The notes under the pieces were generated by a model. The model searched no databases. It saw only the letters and a list, made by a program, of their open reading frames with translations, and had not been told where the DNA came from. From DATESN01 sp035270785 (lineage in GTDB: Bacteria; Bacillota; Clostridia; Lachnospirales; Lachnospiraceae): a stretch of 64,000 bases of DNA. Numbering within the stretch: position 1 is the stretch's first letter; every line of letters starts with the position of its first letter. Positions 52,804-61,245 of the stretch are shown in pieces. The position numbers and the translations under genes were made by a program. The stretch spans positions 1-64,000 of the forward strand of contig DATESN010000072.1 in NCBI GenBank assembly GCA_035270785.1, in the 5' to 3' direction.

Positions 52804-54432
52804 ATGAGAGTTGAACTAAAAACATTTGAAAATTTAAATAGAAGCATGTATATCATTTATCCATCAGGGGATCGCCTGAGTTGCTATGAAAACACAATGA
52901 TAACCATCGTTAGAGAAGATGATACAGATGAGTTGATGAAGATATTAAGTGAAGATAAGGATTTTGAAAAACTGGTAGATAGTCAAAGATTTGTAATGCT
53001 ATTTCCAAACCCAATCAATCAAACCTGGAATTGGAAGCTAGATGAAACATTGATAGACGATTTGGGGGATATCAATAAGCTTATTGATGAATTCAACTAT
53101 CAGCCAGATATGATGGATAGGGGAATTTATCATAATATGCATAATGCTAGATATTTCATAGGAGTAGGTACAGGAGCATCTATGATACATACACTTGCTG
53201 CATGCAATCCAACAAATGTTGCTGGAATCTTTACCATGGATGGGGAAATGTCAGACAAAGCTGTCAGCATGAGTAAAAAAAGTTCGGTTCCTGCCATCTT
53301 ATGGAATGATAGTCAGGAAACAGGGGATTACTTTAAAAAGGTAAATGAGACGAATGCTGGAGATCATGGTTTTTACTATAATACAATCAATGATGCAAAG
53401 ATGGTTTATGAAGCAAAGAAGGCAGAAAGTAGCATCTGCCCTGAAACAATCCAGTATGCATGGGAACATCTTTTTTCAAAGGTTTGCCGTTCTAATTCCA
53501 GTATTTATGGAGATGTTGGTCCCAGAACTGTTCGGGATGATTATAAATTCATTGTACATGAAAATGATACTCAGCTTGGAGATAATAATAGTATGGAACA
53601 TACGTGGTTTGAATATATTCCAGAGTCAGTAAAGATTAATACAGGGGAAAAGGTGCCTTTGCTTGTATTTAACCATGGGGGCGGAGATACTCCAGGAAAT
53701 ATCTGCAATAGTATCAAGCTACAGCTGGTTGCAGAGAAAGAAGGATTTATCCTTGTATATCCATGGAGCAGTGCAAAGTGGGGTTGGAATCATGATATGG
53801 TGGATGATCAATGGGATGATGTTGCATATTTAAATGCACTGATCAAATATATGAAAAAAAAATATACAATTGATGAAACAAGAGTATATATGGGCGGATT
53901 TTCTAATGGTTCCGCTATGTCACAAGTTTTTGCCATGACAAATCCTGAAATCGTAGCCGCTGTATTTGCGAATAACACAAGATTCTGTCAAAATAGAAAT
54001 ACAAAACCATTTGCAATCGCTGGGATGAAAAAAATGCAATATGATTATCGTATGCCGGTGTGGTATATGTATGGTACACGAGATGTGGAATATCCTGTAG
54101 TAAGAGGATCCGGGCAGCAGGTACAGTATGATTTCTGGAAATCATATAATCATATTATATGCAAAGAGACTCCATATATATGTGATGCAGCAATTGGGGG
54201 AGCTGGTGTAACAGGTGATCAGGTAGAAGAATATTATCCGAATCCAAGATATCCAGAAAGAAAGTTTATCACCCATCGTTTTTATACGAATGATGAAAAA
54301 AAATATAATTTTTACAATTACACTTTGGTAGAAGGAAAAGGACATGATAGCCTTCCAGAAGAAGGGGGATTAGGTTGGGATTATATCAAACAATTCAGAA
54401 GAATGTCAGATGGTTCCACGGAACTAATATAA
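52804..54432 (+). CDS. two-domain esterase: inactive N-terminal hydrolase domain plus active-type C-terminal domain
   Basis: A 542-residue protein. Residues ~1-230 resemble the pseudoenzyme at 32.3 kb; its elbow again reads GVGTG (Gly ~122), so the serine is missing. Residues ~240-542 resemble the hydrolase part of the ~500-residue paralogues: WFEYIPES, FNHGGGDTPG, elbow GGFSNGS (Ser ~367), probable Asp ~427 (GTRDVEY) and His ~514 (GKGHDS). It lacks the stalk-like domain. No signal peptide. Gene fusion of a dead and a live esterase mirrors the adjacent pair at 32.3/33.1 kb. It is the last gene before rplS. Confidence 0.82.
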   Translation: MRVELKTFENLNRSMYIIYPSGDRLSCYENTMITIVREDDTDELMKILSEDKDFEKLVDSQRFVMLFPNPINQTWNWKLDETLIDDLGDINKLIDEFNYQPDMMDRGIYHNMHNARYFIGVGTGASMIHTLAACNPTNVAGIFTMDGEMSDKAVSMSKKSSVPAILWNDSQETGDYFKKVNETNAGDHGFYYNTINDAKMVYEAKKAESSICPETIQYAWEHLFSKVCRSNSSIYGDVGPRTVRDDYKFIVHENDTQLGDNNSMEHTWFEYIPESVKINTGEKVPLLVFNHGGGDTPGNICNSIKLQLVAEKEGFILVYPWSSAKWGWNHDMVDDQWDDVAYLNALIKYMKKKYTIDETRVYMGGFSNGSAMSQVFAMTNPEIVAAVFANNTRFCQNRNTKPFAIAGMKKMQYDYRMPVWYMYGTRDVEYPVVRGSGQQVQYDFWKSYNHIICKETPYICDAAIGGAGVTGDQVEEYYPNPRYPERKFITHRFYTNDEKKYNFYNYTLVEGKGHDSLPEEGGLGWDYIKQFRRMSDGSTELI

Positions 54433-54453
54433 AGAAAGTTTTATAAATAATGC

Positions 54454-54482
54454 TTGTATTAGGAACAAATATATGATAGTAT
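54454..54482 (+). promoter_or_regulatory. candidate promoter of rplS
   Basis: TTGTAT (54454-54459), 17 bases, TAGTAT (54477-54482), in the 124-base gap before rplS. It would give rplS its own transcription now that trmD is 30 kb away. No terminator hairpin was found between the last esterase and rplS, so read-through is possible. Confidence 0.5.
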
Positions 54483-54556
54483 AAATCGTTGCGAATAAGA
54501 GATGGTCCTCTGTTACAAAAAGTAATAAGAACATCCAAATAATAAGGAGGCAAACA

Positions 54557-54904
54557 ATGAACGATATTATTAGAGAAATTGAGCTTGAACAAGTGAAAGA
54601 AAATGTACCTGCATTTAATGTTGGCGATACTGTTAAAGTTTACGGTAAAATTAAAGAAGGTGTTCGTGAGAGAATCCAAATTTTTGAAGGAACTGTAATA
54701 AAGAAACAAGGTGGAGGCAATAGAGCTACCTTTACAGTAAGAAAATCTTCTAATGGAATTGGTGTTGAAAGAACTTGGCCATTACATTCTCCAAACGTAG
54801 ATAGAGTCGAAGTTGTAAGAATGGGTAAAGTAAGAAGAGCAAAACTGTTCTACTTAAGAGATAGAGTTGGTAAGAAAGCAAAAGTTAAAGAATTGGTTAA
54901 ATAA
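54557..54904 (+). CDS. rplS: 50S ribosomal protein L19
   Basis: A 115-residue large-subunit protein at the 30S-50S interface. It is identified by [48 protein letters not shown] and [16 protein letters not shown]. The ribosome site AAGGAGG is strong. It is normally adjacent to trmD; here it follows the esterase locus and has its own candidate promoter and a terminator. Confidence 0.97.
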   Translation: MNDIIREIELEQVKENVPAFNVGDTVKVYGKIKEGVRERIQIFEGTVIKKQGGGNRATFTVRKSSNGIGVERTWPLHSPNVDRVEVVRMGKVRRAKLFYLRDRVGKKAKVKELVK

Positions 54905-54916
54905 TAAAATTGATCT

Positions 54917-54953
54917 GAGACAATTACTTCGGTGGTTGTCTCTTTTATTTTTT
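54917..54953 (+). terminator. terminator after rplS with a UUCG tetraloop
   Basis: GAGACAATTAC (54917-54927) pairs with 54932-54942 (two G-T pairs) around TTCG, followed by TTTTATTTTTT. A C(UUCG)G tetraloop is exceptionally stable. Confidence 0.9.
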
Positions 54954-55009
54954 GTAAAAGTTTGATATACTACAATAGAATAAAATCAAACATACTTGGG
55001 AGACTAACC

Positions 55010-55597
55010 ATGGGGAAACACAAAGGGTTAAACTTTTATAAAAAGAAAAAGGAACTAAGCACTGCAACGATTCGTGAAATATGGAGTTGGATATTTATTA
55101 TTTTTATAGCTGTTTTTCTTGCTTTTGTTATCATTTTTAGCGTAGGAATGAAAACAAGTGTAATAGGGGAATCTATGGAACCAAGTCTTTATAATGGACA
55201 AAATATATTAATTGATCGTTTTATATATAATATAATATCTCCTAAAAGGGGTGATGTTATTGTATTTTTACCGAATGGGAATCAAAATGCTCACTACTAT
55301 GTAAAAAGAATTGTAGGTCTACCAGGCGAAACTATTCAAGTAATAGATGGCCGTGTTTACATAGATGGCAAATTCTTAGAAGAGGATGAAACAACCTTTG
55401 ATAAAATAGCGGATGCGGGAATCGCTGTGAATGAGATTGTTTTGGGAAATGATGAGTACTTTGTCTTGGGTGATAATCGAAACAATAGTGAAGATAGTAG
55501 AAATGCAAATATAGGATCTATAAAAAAGAACACGATTGTTGGAAAAGCCTGGTATCATATGGCATCTAGTAAAGCTGGAATGAACTTTATTAAATAA
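55010..55597 (+). CDS. lepB: signal peptidase I (first copy)
   Basis: Removes signal peptides at the outer face of the membrane. A 195-residue type I peptidase of the Gram-positive type: basic N-terminus, one membrane helix (~residues 25-46), catalytic Ser ~55 in GESMEPS, Lys ~99 in YYVKRIVGLPGE, and box E GDNRNNSEDSR. I start at ATG 55010 behind GGGAG; the frame to 54932 would run through the rplS terminator. A second copy lies beyond rbgA. Confidence 0.92.
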   Translation: MGKHKGLNFYKKKKELSTATIREIWSWIFIIFIAVFLAFVIIFSVGMKTSVIGESMEPSLYNGQNILIDRFIYNIISPKRGDVIVFLPNGNQNAHYYVKRIVGLPGETIQVIDGRVYIDGKFLEEDETTFDKIADAGIAVNEIVLGNDEYFVLGDNRNNSEDSRNANIGSIKKNTIVGKAWYHMASSKAGMNFIK

Positions 55598-55623
55598 ATT
55601 AAGATGGAAAAGGAAGTATAAAA

Positions 55624-56478
55624 ATGAATTATCATTGGTATCCTGGTCATATGACAAAAGCAAAACGTATGATGCAGGAAGATATAAAGTTAATTGATTT
55701 AGTAATTGAGTTAGTAGATGCAAGGATTCCCTTAAGCAGCCGTAATCCAGATATCGATACGTTAGGACAAAATAAAGCAAGATTGATTTTATTAAATAAG
55801 TCAGATTTAGCAGATCCTAGTGCCAATAAGAAATGGTCTGATTATTTTAAGGAAAAAGGTTTTTTTGTTTTGGAAGTGAACTCGAAAAGTGGTGCAGGGG
55901 TCAAATCCGTGCAAGGAATTGTAAAAGAAGCCTGCAAAGAAAAGCTGGAAAGAAATAAAAGACGTGGTATTTTAAATAGACCCATTAGAGCTATGGTTGT
56001 TGGAATTCCAAACGTAGGTAAATCTACATTTATTAATTCCTTTGCTGGTAAAGCATGTACAAAGACTGGTAACAAGCCGGGAGTAACAAAAGGAAAACAA
56101 TGGATCAGACTTAATAGAGAATTAGAGTTATTGGATACACCAGGTATTTTGTGGCCAAAATTTGAGGACCAAATGGTAGGAATGAAACTTGCTATGATTG
56201 GTTCTATGAATGATGATGTCATTCAAATTGATGATCTTTCCCTGAATGTCATTGAATATTTAAAAACAAGATATTCTAAGTACTTAAAAGAACGTTACGG
56301 TATGGAAGTTATTGGAGAAGGTATTGAAGTTCTTGAGGCTGTTTGTGAATATCGCCATTGTTATAAAAAGGGTCAAGAACCAGACATCCAAAAAGCAGCA
56401 GGAATTATTATAGATGATTTCAGAACTGGGAAATTAGGGCGAATTACTCTTGAGCTTCCAGAGGGGAGTTTAACATGA
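55624..56478 (+). CDS. rbgA: ribosome biogenesis GTPase RbgA (YlqF)
   Basis: GTPase for late 50S assembly. The 284-residue protein has the circularly permuted order: G4 LNKSDL before G1 GIPNVGKSTFIN and G3 LDTPGILWP. The N-terminal NYHWYPGHMTKAKRMM is diagnostic, and the C-terminal helical domain is present. The last four bases overlap the next gene's start (ATGA). The rplS-lepB-rbgA-rnhB order is conserved in Firmicutes. Confidence 0.96.
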   Translation: MNYHWYPGHMTKAKRMMQEDIKLIDLVIELVDARIPLSSRNPDIDTLGQNKARLILLNKSDLADPSANKKWSDYFKEKGFFVLEVNSKSGAGVKSVQGIVKEACKEKLERNKRRGILNRPIRAMVVGIPNVGKSTFINSFAGKACTKTGNKPGVTKGKQWIRLNRELELLDTPGILWPKFEDQMVGMKLAMIGSMNDDVIQIDDLSLNVIEYLKTRYSKYLKERYGMEVIGEGIEVLEAVCEYRHCYKKGQEPDIQKAAGIIIDDFRTGKLGRITLELPEGSLT

Positions 56479-57014
56479 ATTCTTTAAAAAAAGAACTTTT
56501 GCACACAGGTATTTATCTTGTCATTGTTTTATGTCTTACCTATTTAGTAATAACTTTTGTGGGACAAAGAACAAGGGTAATCGGTTCTAGTATGCAAAAC
56601 ACATTAATGGATGAAGATAATTTGATTGTAGATAAGATTACCTATCGATTTAGTGAACCAAAGAGATTTGATATTATTGTATTTCCATATCAATATAAGG
56701 AAGATACTTATTACATAAAAAGAATTATTGGACTTCCAGGGGAAACGGTTTATATTGATCAGGATGGTAATATTTTTATTAATGAGGTACTGTTAGAGGA
56801 AAGCTATGGAAAAGAAGTGATTCTAAAACCTGGTCTTGCGGCTTCTCCAATTATATTAGGTGGGGATGAATATTTTGTTTTGGGGGATAATCGAAATCAC
56901 AGTTCTGATAGTAGAGAGCCTTCTGTTTCAAAAATTAAAAGGAATGATATTCTTGGTAGAGCTTGGCTAAGAATTTGGCCATTAAGCAAGTTTGGAATAT
57001 TAAAACACCAATAG
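56475..57014 (+). CDS. lepB: signal peptidase I (second copy)
   Basis: A 179-residue type I signal peptidase with one N-terminal membrane helix (~residues 12-29), catalytic Ser ~39 in GSSMQNT, Lys ~82 in YYIKRIIGLPGE and the box E motif GDNRNHSSDSR. It overlaps rbgA by four bases, so it is translationally coupled. It differs from the first copy in the Ser box (SMQNT against SMEPS) and has a short cytoplasmic head, so the two may prefer different precursors. Confidence 0.9.
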   Translation: MNSLKKELLHTGIYLVIVLCLTYLVITFVGQRTRVIGSSMQNTLMDEDNLIVDKITYRFSEPKRFDIIVFPYQYKEDTYYIKRIIGLPGETVYIDQDGNIFINEVLLEESYGKEVILKPGLAASPIILGGDEYFVLGDNRNHSSDSREPSVSKIKRNDILGRAWLRIWPLSKFGILKHQ

Positions 57015-57039
57015 AGCAAACATCTTTGGATAAGAAGAA

Positions 57040-57810
57040 ATGGACGTAGGGATGGAACAAAAGATTAACGAAATTAATAAAATCTATCAGGCAGCGGATA
57101 TTACTATGCTGCCTGAATTTATAAGTAGATATGGATGCGATACTAGGCCGGGAGTTGTTACAATTCTCACAAAAGCGAGAAAAAAAATAGATGCCTTGGA
57201 AAAAGAAAAAAAACGTAGTTATCAAATGAGTTCTTTTGAAAGGGAATATGCAAGTTACAGCTATTTATGTGGAATTGATGAAGTAGGGAGAGGACCTCTT
57301 GCAGGACCTGTGGTAGCAGGTGCTGTTATATTAAAAAAGGAATGTTCCATTTTATATTTAAATGATTCTAAACAATTATCAGCAAAAAAACGTGAAGAAC
57401 TTTATGAGATCATTATGGATCAAGCAATTGCAACAGGAATAGGTTTGGTTAGCCCAGAGAGAATTGATGAAATAAATATTTTACAGGCAACTTATGAAGC
57501 AATGGGTGAAGCTATTTATAATTTAGGGGTGACACCCGATATATTATTAAATGATGCAGTTACTATTCCAAAAGTCAATATCAAGCAAGTACCTATTATT
57601 AAGGGAGATGCAAAAAGTATTTCGATTGCAGCAGCTAGTATTATAGCTAAAGTCACAAGGGATAAATTGATGATTCAATATGACGAGATTATGCCGGAAT
57701 ATGGATTTGCTTCAAACAAGGGGTATGGATCTGCGATGCACATAGAAGCACTTAAAAAATATGGTCCTACACCAATTCACAGAAGAAGTTTTATTAAAAA
57801 CTTTATATAA
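57040..57810 (+). CDS. rnhB: ribonuclease HII
   Basis: Cuts RNA-DNA hybrids and single ribonucleotides in DNA. The 256-residue protein has the type 2 motif GIDEVGRGPLAGPVVAGAV (Asp ~80, Glu ~81) with the other acidic residues in NDSKQLS and LNDAV. An N-terminal helical extension of ~70 residues is usual for Firmicute RNase HII. The start is ATG 57040, with 57052 an alternative. It lies between lepB and the FliK-like gene. Confidence 0.94.
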   Translation: MDVGMEQKINEINKIYQAADITMLPEFISRYGCDTRPGVVTILTKARKKIDALEKEKKRSYQMSSFEREYASYSYLCGIDEVGRGPLAGPVVAGAVILKKECSILYLNDSKQLSAKKREELYEIIMDQAIATGIGLVSPERIDEINILQATYEAMGEAIYNLGVTPDILLNDAVTIPKVNIKQVPIIKGDAKSISIAAASIIAKVTRDKLMIQYDEIMPEYGFASNKGYGSAMHIEALKKYGPTPIHRRSFIKNFI

Positions 57811-57850
57811 AAATAATTTTTGCAGAGATACGAGTTAGATAGGTGATAAT

Positions 57851-59530
57851 ATGGGATTTTCATTATCGGATTTTTTTCAATACAATAAATCGACAGATGG
57901 TTCCGCTAATAAGGGAACTGTTTTGGTTGGAGATAATGCCAAAAATTACAAGGTTGTCAGTCAAATCAGAAATCTCATGCCAGGTCAAAACATTAGTGGA
58001 GAAGTTGTTGCGATTCATGATCATGAAGTACAGATTGCACTAGATAAGGATACCATTTTAATGGCACGTCTTGATAGAAACCTGGATATTGCTTTGGGGC
58101 AAACAGTAACCTTTGAAGTGAGTAATGTTTCCAAGTCACAAATTGCATTAAGACCTTTATTTACCAATATGTCCAATGATCCAAACCTTCTAAAAGCATT
58201 AAGTGCTGCAAAAATACCGGTGAATGATTCTACCATATTAATGGTATCCACAATGATGGAAGAAGGGATGTCAATTGATAAACAATCACTATTAAACATG
58301 TACAAAGACATCATGACGTTTCCTCAAAATAATGCAGAATCTATTGTTCAAATAAAGCAGTTAAACATTCCTATCACAGAGGATAGTTTACTTCAATTGG
58401 AAAATTATAAAAATAATAATTATCAATTATTAAATAGTGTTATTGATGTAACTAATGAGATTCTTCCTTTATTTCATGATTTACTTCAGGAAGGGAACGA
58501 AAAGGATGCTGTTTTTTTAGCACGTAACTTTATTCAAACTTTTTCCTTAGAAGAAGATTCGCCTTTACCAACTGTAAAAAACAATACGCCATTAACAACT
58601 ATTTCAGATCATACAATGCTCCAAAACCCAATATTGAATAAGGAACAGGTTTCTTTCAATGATAGTAATCATCTAAATCGGGATTCTTTTGTGGAAGAAA
58701 CAAAAATTGAGAGTTTACTAAGCCCCAAGGAAAGAATGCAACTGGCACTAAATTTAGAGCAGATTGGGTTACCAAAAAACCTTTCGGTAATGATAAAACA
58801 AGGAAATCTGACTTCAAATCAAATTTTGCAAGTAGTCAATCAATTAGTAGAAGAACCATTATTAGAAAAGAGTCAAGGAATAAAAAGTTTATTAGGATCC
58901 ACGGAATTTATAAACATACTTAAATCTGAAATTACCAATCAATGGTTAATGAATCCAAAAAAGATTGCGAAAGAAGGTTCTGTTGGAGAACAGTATCAAA
59001 AGATAAGTCAACAAACAAGTAAAATGATAGAAGCCTTAAATGACATTTCAAAAATGGATAGTTCTCTTATGAAAAGTGTAACAAATATACAAGGAAATGT
59101 TGACTTTATAAATCAATTAAATCAAATGTTTACCTATGTACAACTTCCATTAAAACTAAGTCAGCAGAATGCCAATGGGGATTTATATGTATATACAAAT
59201 AAGAAAAATCTAGCAGATGAGGACGGAAATATAAGCGCCTTTCTTCATTTGGACATGGATCATCTGGGCACAATGGATATTTATGTGTCTATGCAAAAGA
59301 AAGACGTGAATACGAAGTTTTATTTACAAGATAATGAAACCATTGATTTTATTCAAAATCATATTCATACCTTAAATGAAAAGTTACAAAAAAGGGGATA
59401 TCATATGACATCTGAGATGGTAATCAAGGAAAAGCAAGTAAAAATAATGGAAGTAATACTTCAGAAAGAAGAAAACAAAGGTAATGTACCTACATTACTG
59501 AGTAAGTATTCCTTTGATGTTAGAGCATAG
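57851..59530 (+). CDS. flagellar hook-length-control-like (FliK/YlqG-type) protein
   Basis: A 559-residue protein. The N-terminal ~100 residues form a beta-rich module (GQNISGEVVAIHDHEVQIAL). The middle is a variable helical/Ser-Asn-rich stretch. The last ~120 residues resemble the FliK C-terminal hook domain (DMDHLGTMDIYVSM). B. subtilis has ylqG-ylqH at this same position after rnhB. No flagellar operon is in the window. The role could be in flagellar export or something separate. The FlhB-like gene follows 10 bases later. Confidence 0.72.
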   Translation: MGFSLSDFFQYNKSTDGSANKGTVLVGDNAKNYKVVSQIRNLMPGQNISGEVVAIHDHEVQIALDKDTILMARLDRNLDIALGQTVTFEVSNVSKSQIALRPLFTNMSNDPNLLKALSAAKIPVNDSTILMVSTMMEEGMSIDKQSLLNMYKDIMTFPQNNAESIVQIKQLNIPITEDSLLQLENYKNNNYQLLNSVIDVTNEILPLFHDLLQEGNEKDAVFLARNFIQTFSLEEDSPLPTVKNNTPLTTISDHTMLQNPILNKEQVSFNDSNHLNRDSFVEETKIESLLSPKERMQLALNLEQIGLPKNLSVMIKQGNLTSNQILQVVNQLVEEPLLEKSQGIKSLLGSTEFINILKSEITNQWLMNPKKIAKEGSVGEQYQKISQQTSKMIEALNDISKMDSSLMKSVTNIQGNVDFINQLNQMFTYVQLPLKLSQQNANGDLYVYTNKKNLADEDGNISAFLHLDMDHLGTMDIYVSMQKKDVNTKFYLQDNETIDFIQNHIHTLNEKLQKRGYHMTSEMVIKEKQVKIMEVILQKEENKGNVPTLLSKYSFDVRA

Positions 59531-59540
59531 GAGGAATTTC

Positions 59541-59822
59541 ATGGAAGAAGGAAAAAAGCCAAAACTAAAACAAGCCATCGCATTAGAGTATGATTTGGAA
59601 GATCAAGCACCAACGGTGATTGCCTCTGGAAGGGGTGCATTAGCCGAGCGGATTATTGAAAAAGCACAACAAGCAAATGTTCCAATTCATCAAGACGGTA
59701 AATTGGCTAATACATTATCAAAGCTAGAAATTGGAGATATGATTCCACCAGAATTATATGAGGTTGTAGCAGAAATATTAGTTTTTGTTGATGCGATGGA
59801 TCATATAAAAAGTAAGATGTAA
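59541..59822 (+). CDS. FlhB C-terminal-domain-like protein (YlqH type)
   Basis: A 93-residue protein that matches the cytoplasmic domain of FlhB/EscU export proteins (KQAIALEYDLEDQAPTVIASGRG; LAERIIEKAQQANVPIHQD). It lacks the membrane part and the NPTH autocleavage motif; the equivalent place reads EYDLED. Start at ATG 59541 behind GGAGG. It pairs with the FliK-like gene before it, as YlqG/YlqH do in B. subtilis. Function unproven. Confidence 0.83.
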   Translation: MEEGKKPKLKQAIALEYDLEDQAPTVIASGRGALAERIIEKAQQANVPIHQDGKLANTLSKLEIGDMIPPELYEVVAEILVFVDAMDHIKSKM

Positions 59823-59878
59823 AAATGTATGCTTTTTCTTTTGCCTGGAGAGAGGTAATCAAAGAAAAAGGTGATGAA

Positions 59879-60238
59879 ATGAATAAACGAACAATAGGAA
59901 CAGATTATGAAAGAAAGGCAGCCACCTATTTAAAAGAAAATGGTATGAGAATAGTAGAATCTAACTTTCGAAATAGACAAGGAGAAATTGATATTATTGG
60001 ATATCATAATCAGTGTCTAGTTTTTTCTGAAGTGAAATATAGAAAAAATGGTAATTTAGGATTCCCTTCAGAAGCAGTTGATATTCGAAAACAAAGAATC
60101 ATTTGCAAAGTTGCAGATTATTATAGATTCATACATCACATAGGAAGTGATTTATCCATGCGCTACGATGTGGTTGCAATCTGTGGAGAAGAAATAAAAT
60201 GGTATCAGAATGCATTTTATCATATTGGTAATTATTAA
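59879..60238 (+). CDS. yraN: UPF0102 (YraN) nuclease-fold protein
   Basis: A 119-residue protein with the restriction-endonuclease-like fold of the YraN family: GTDYERKAATYLKENGMRIVESNFRNRQGEIDIIG, then FSEVKYRKN with the acidic residues and Lys of a D-x(n)-ExK site. I start at ATG 59879 behind AAGGTGATGA; the upstream in-frame ATG at 59825 lacks a ribosome site. Role not settled; conserved near rnhB in many bacteria. Confidence 0.9.
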   Translation: MNKRTIGTDYERKAATYLKENGMRIVESNFRNRQGEIDIIGYHNQCLVFSEVKYRKNGNLGFPSEAVDIRKQRIICKVADYYRFIHHIGSDLSMRYDVVAICGEEIKWYQNAFYHIGNY

Positions 60239-60267
60239 ATGATAAAGGGCAGATAGGCAGGTGAAAT

Positions 60268-61128
60268 TTGAAATTAAATGAGATTATGATGGATCATGGG
60301 AACTTAAAATATTTAACATTTGAAGAGATTGATAGGATAGGATTCGTGAGTCATTTGTTTTCCACCAGATTTGGAGGAGTTAGTAAGGGGATTTATGAAT
60401 CTATGAATTTAGGATTTTGTCGAGGTGATAAGGACGAAAATGTAATGAATAATTTTGGCATCATTGCAAAGGCACTTGACTCAAAGCTAGAAGACTTTGT
60501 ACTTACAGATCAAACCCATACTACAAACATTTATAAAGTGACAACAAAAGATAAAGGAAAAGGTCTTTTAGTTCCAAGGGATTATTCTGATATTGATGGA
60601 TTTATAACAAATGAACCAGGGATTGTACTTTCTACTTTTTTCGCAGACTGTGTTCCACTTTTTTTTGTGGATCCCGTTCATAAAGCAATAGGGTTAAGTC
60701 ATTCTGGTTGGAGAGGAACAGTTGATAAAATAGGACGAAAGACCGTAGAGGCCATGAAGATAGAATTTGGGACGAATCCCCAGGATGTCATTGCAGGCAT
60801 TGGCCCTTCTATTTGTAGAGGGTGTTATGAGGTTAGTGAAGATGTAGCTTTTTTATTTGAAGATGCTTTTTTACAAAAAGCGGCAGAGAATAGAAACCAA
60901 TGTGATACTTTGCAAAAAATCTTATATAAAAATGAAAATAAAAAGTATCAATTAGATTTGTGGTTAGCTAATAAATTGATTTTGGAGGAAGTTGGAGTCA
61001 AAGAAAATAATATTTCTATCTCTGGAATTTGTACTTGTTGCAATCACAACTTATTGTTTTCTCATAGAAAAAGTTTGGGAAAAAGGGGAAATTTAGGAGC
61101 ATTTATAAAATTAAAGATAGAAAAATGA
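60268..61128 (+). CDS. pgeF: purine nucleoside phosphorylase, laccase-domain (YfiH/PgeF) family
   Basis: A 286-residue multicopper-oxidase-like domain protein. The metal ligands are in DQTHTTNIY, FADCVPLFFVDP and SHSGWRGTVDKI, with the GIGPSICRGCYEVS signature. This family is reported to have purine nucleoside phosphorylase/adenosine deaminase activity and to edit peptidoglycan precursors. Start TTG 60268, five bases after AGGTG; ATG 60286 is the alternative. It follows yraN, its frequent neighbour. A new transcription unit begins 118 bases downstream. Confidence 0.88.
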   Translation: MKLNEIMMDHGNLKYLTFEEIDRIGFVSHLFSTRFGGVSKGIYESMNLGFCRGDKDENVMNNFGIIAKALDSKLEDFVLTDQTHTTNIYKVTTKDKGKGLLVPRDYSDIDGFITNEPGIVLSTFFADCVPLFFVDPVHKAIGLSHSGWRGTVDKIGRKTVEAMKIEFGTNPQDVIAGIGPSICRGCYEVSEDVAFLFEDAFLQKAAENRNQCDTLQKILYKNENKKYQLDLWLANKLILEEVGVKENNISISGICTCCNHNLLFSHRKSLGKRGNLGAFIKLKIEK

Positions 61129-61245
61129 TTTTACCATCTTAAGAAAGTATTTATAAAGTACAAGTAATATTCTTAACATTACCATGTTTTAATAGATATA
61201 AGGGAAACTTAATGAAAAAACGACATATTTTTGCGAGGTGAGGGA

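Larger units (their letters stand above)
28802..54432. other. carbohydrate-ester utilisation locus between trmD/MATE and rplS
   Basis: One functional region of 20 genes: a YesM/YesN-type two-component pair, twelve hydrolase-type genes, a LacI regulator, a GH13_18 phosphorylase, an ABC sugar importer without ATPase, and an MFS transporter. It is flanked by the terminator at 28758-28801 and the rplS promoter at 54454-54482. No integrase, transposase, tRNA or long flanking repeat marks the ends. The grouping is inferred from shared orientation, close spacing, paralogy and complementary functions. Confidence 0.7.

Noticed and set aside
24379..54556. Recent mobile element or genomic island
   Set aside because: No integrase, transposase, relaxase, phage gene, tRNA target or terminal repeats seen, and codon use looks like the neighbours by eye.
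54932..55009. N-terminal extension of the first lepB
   Set aside because: It would translate the rplS terminator and lacks a ribosome site; ATG 55010 has one.
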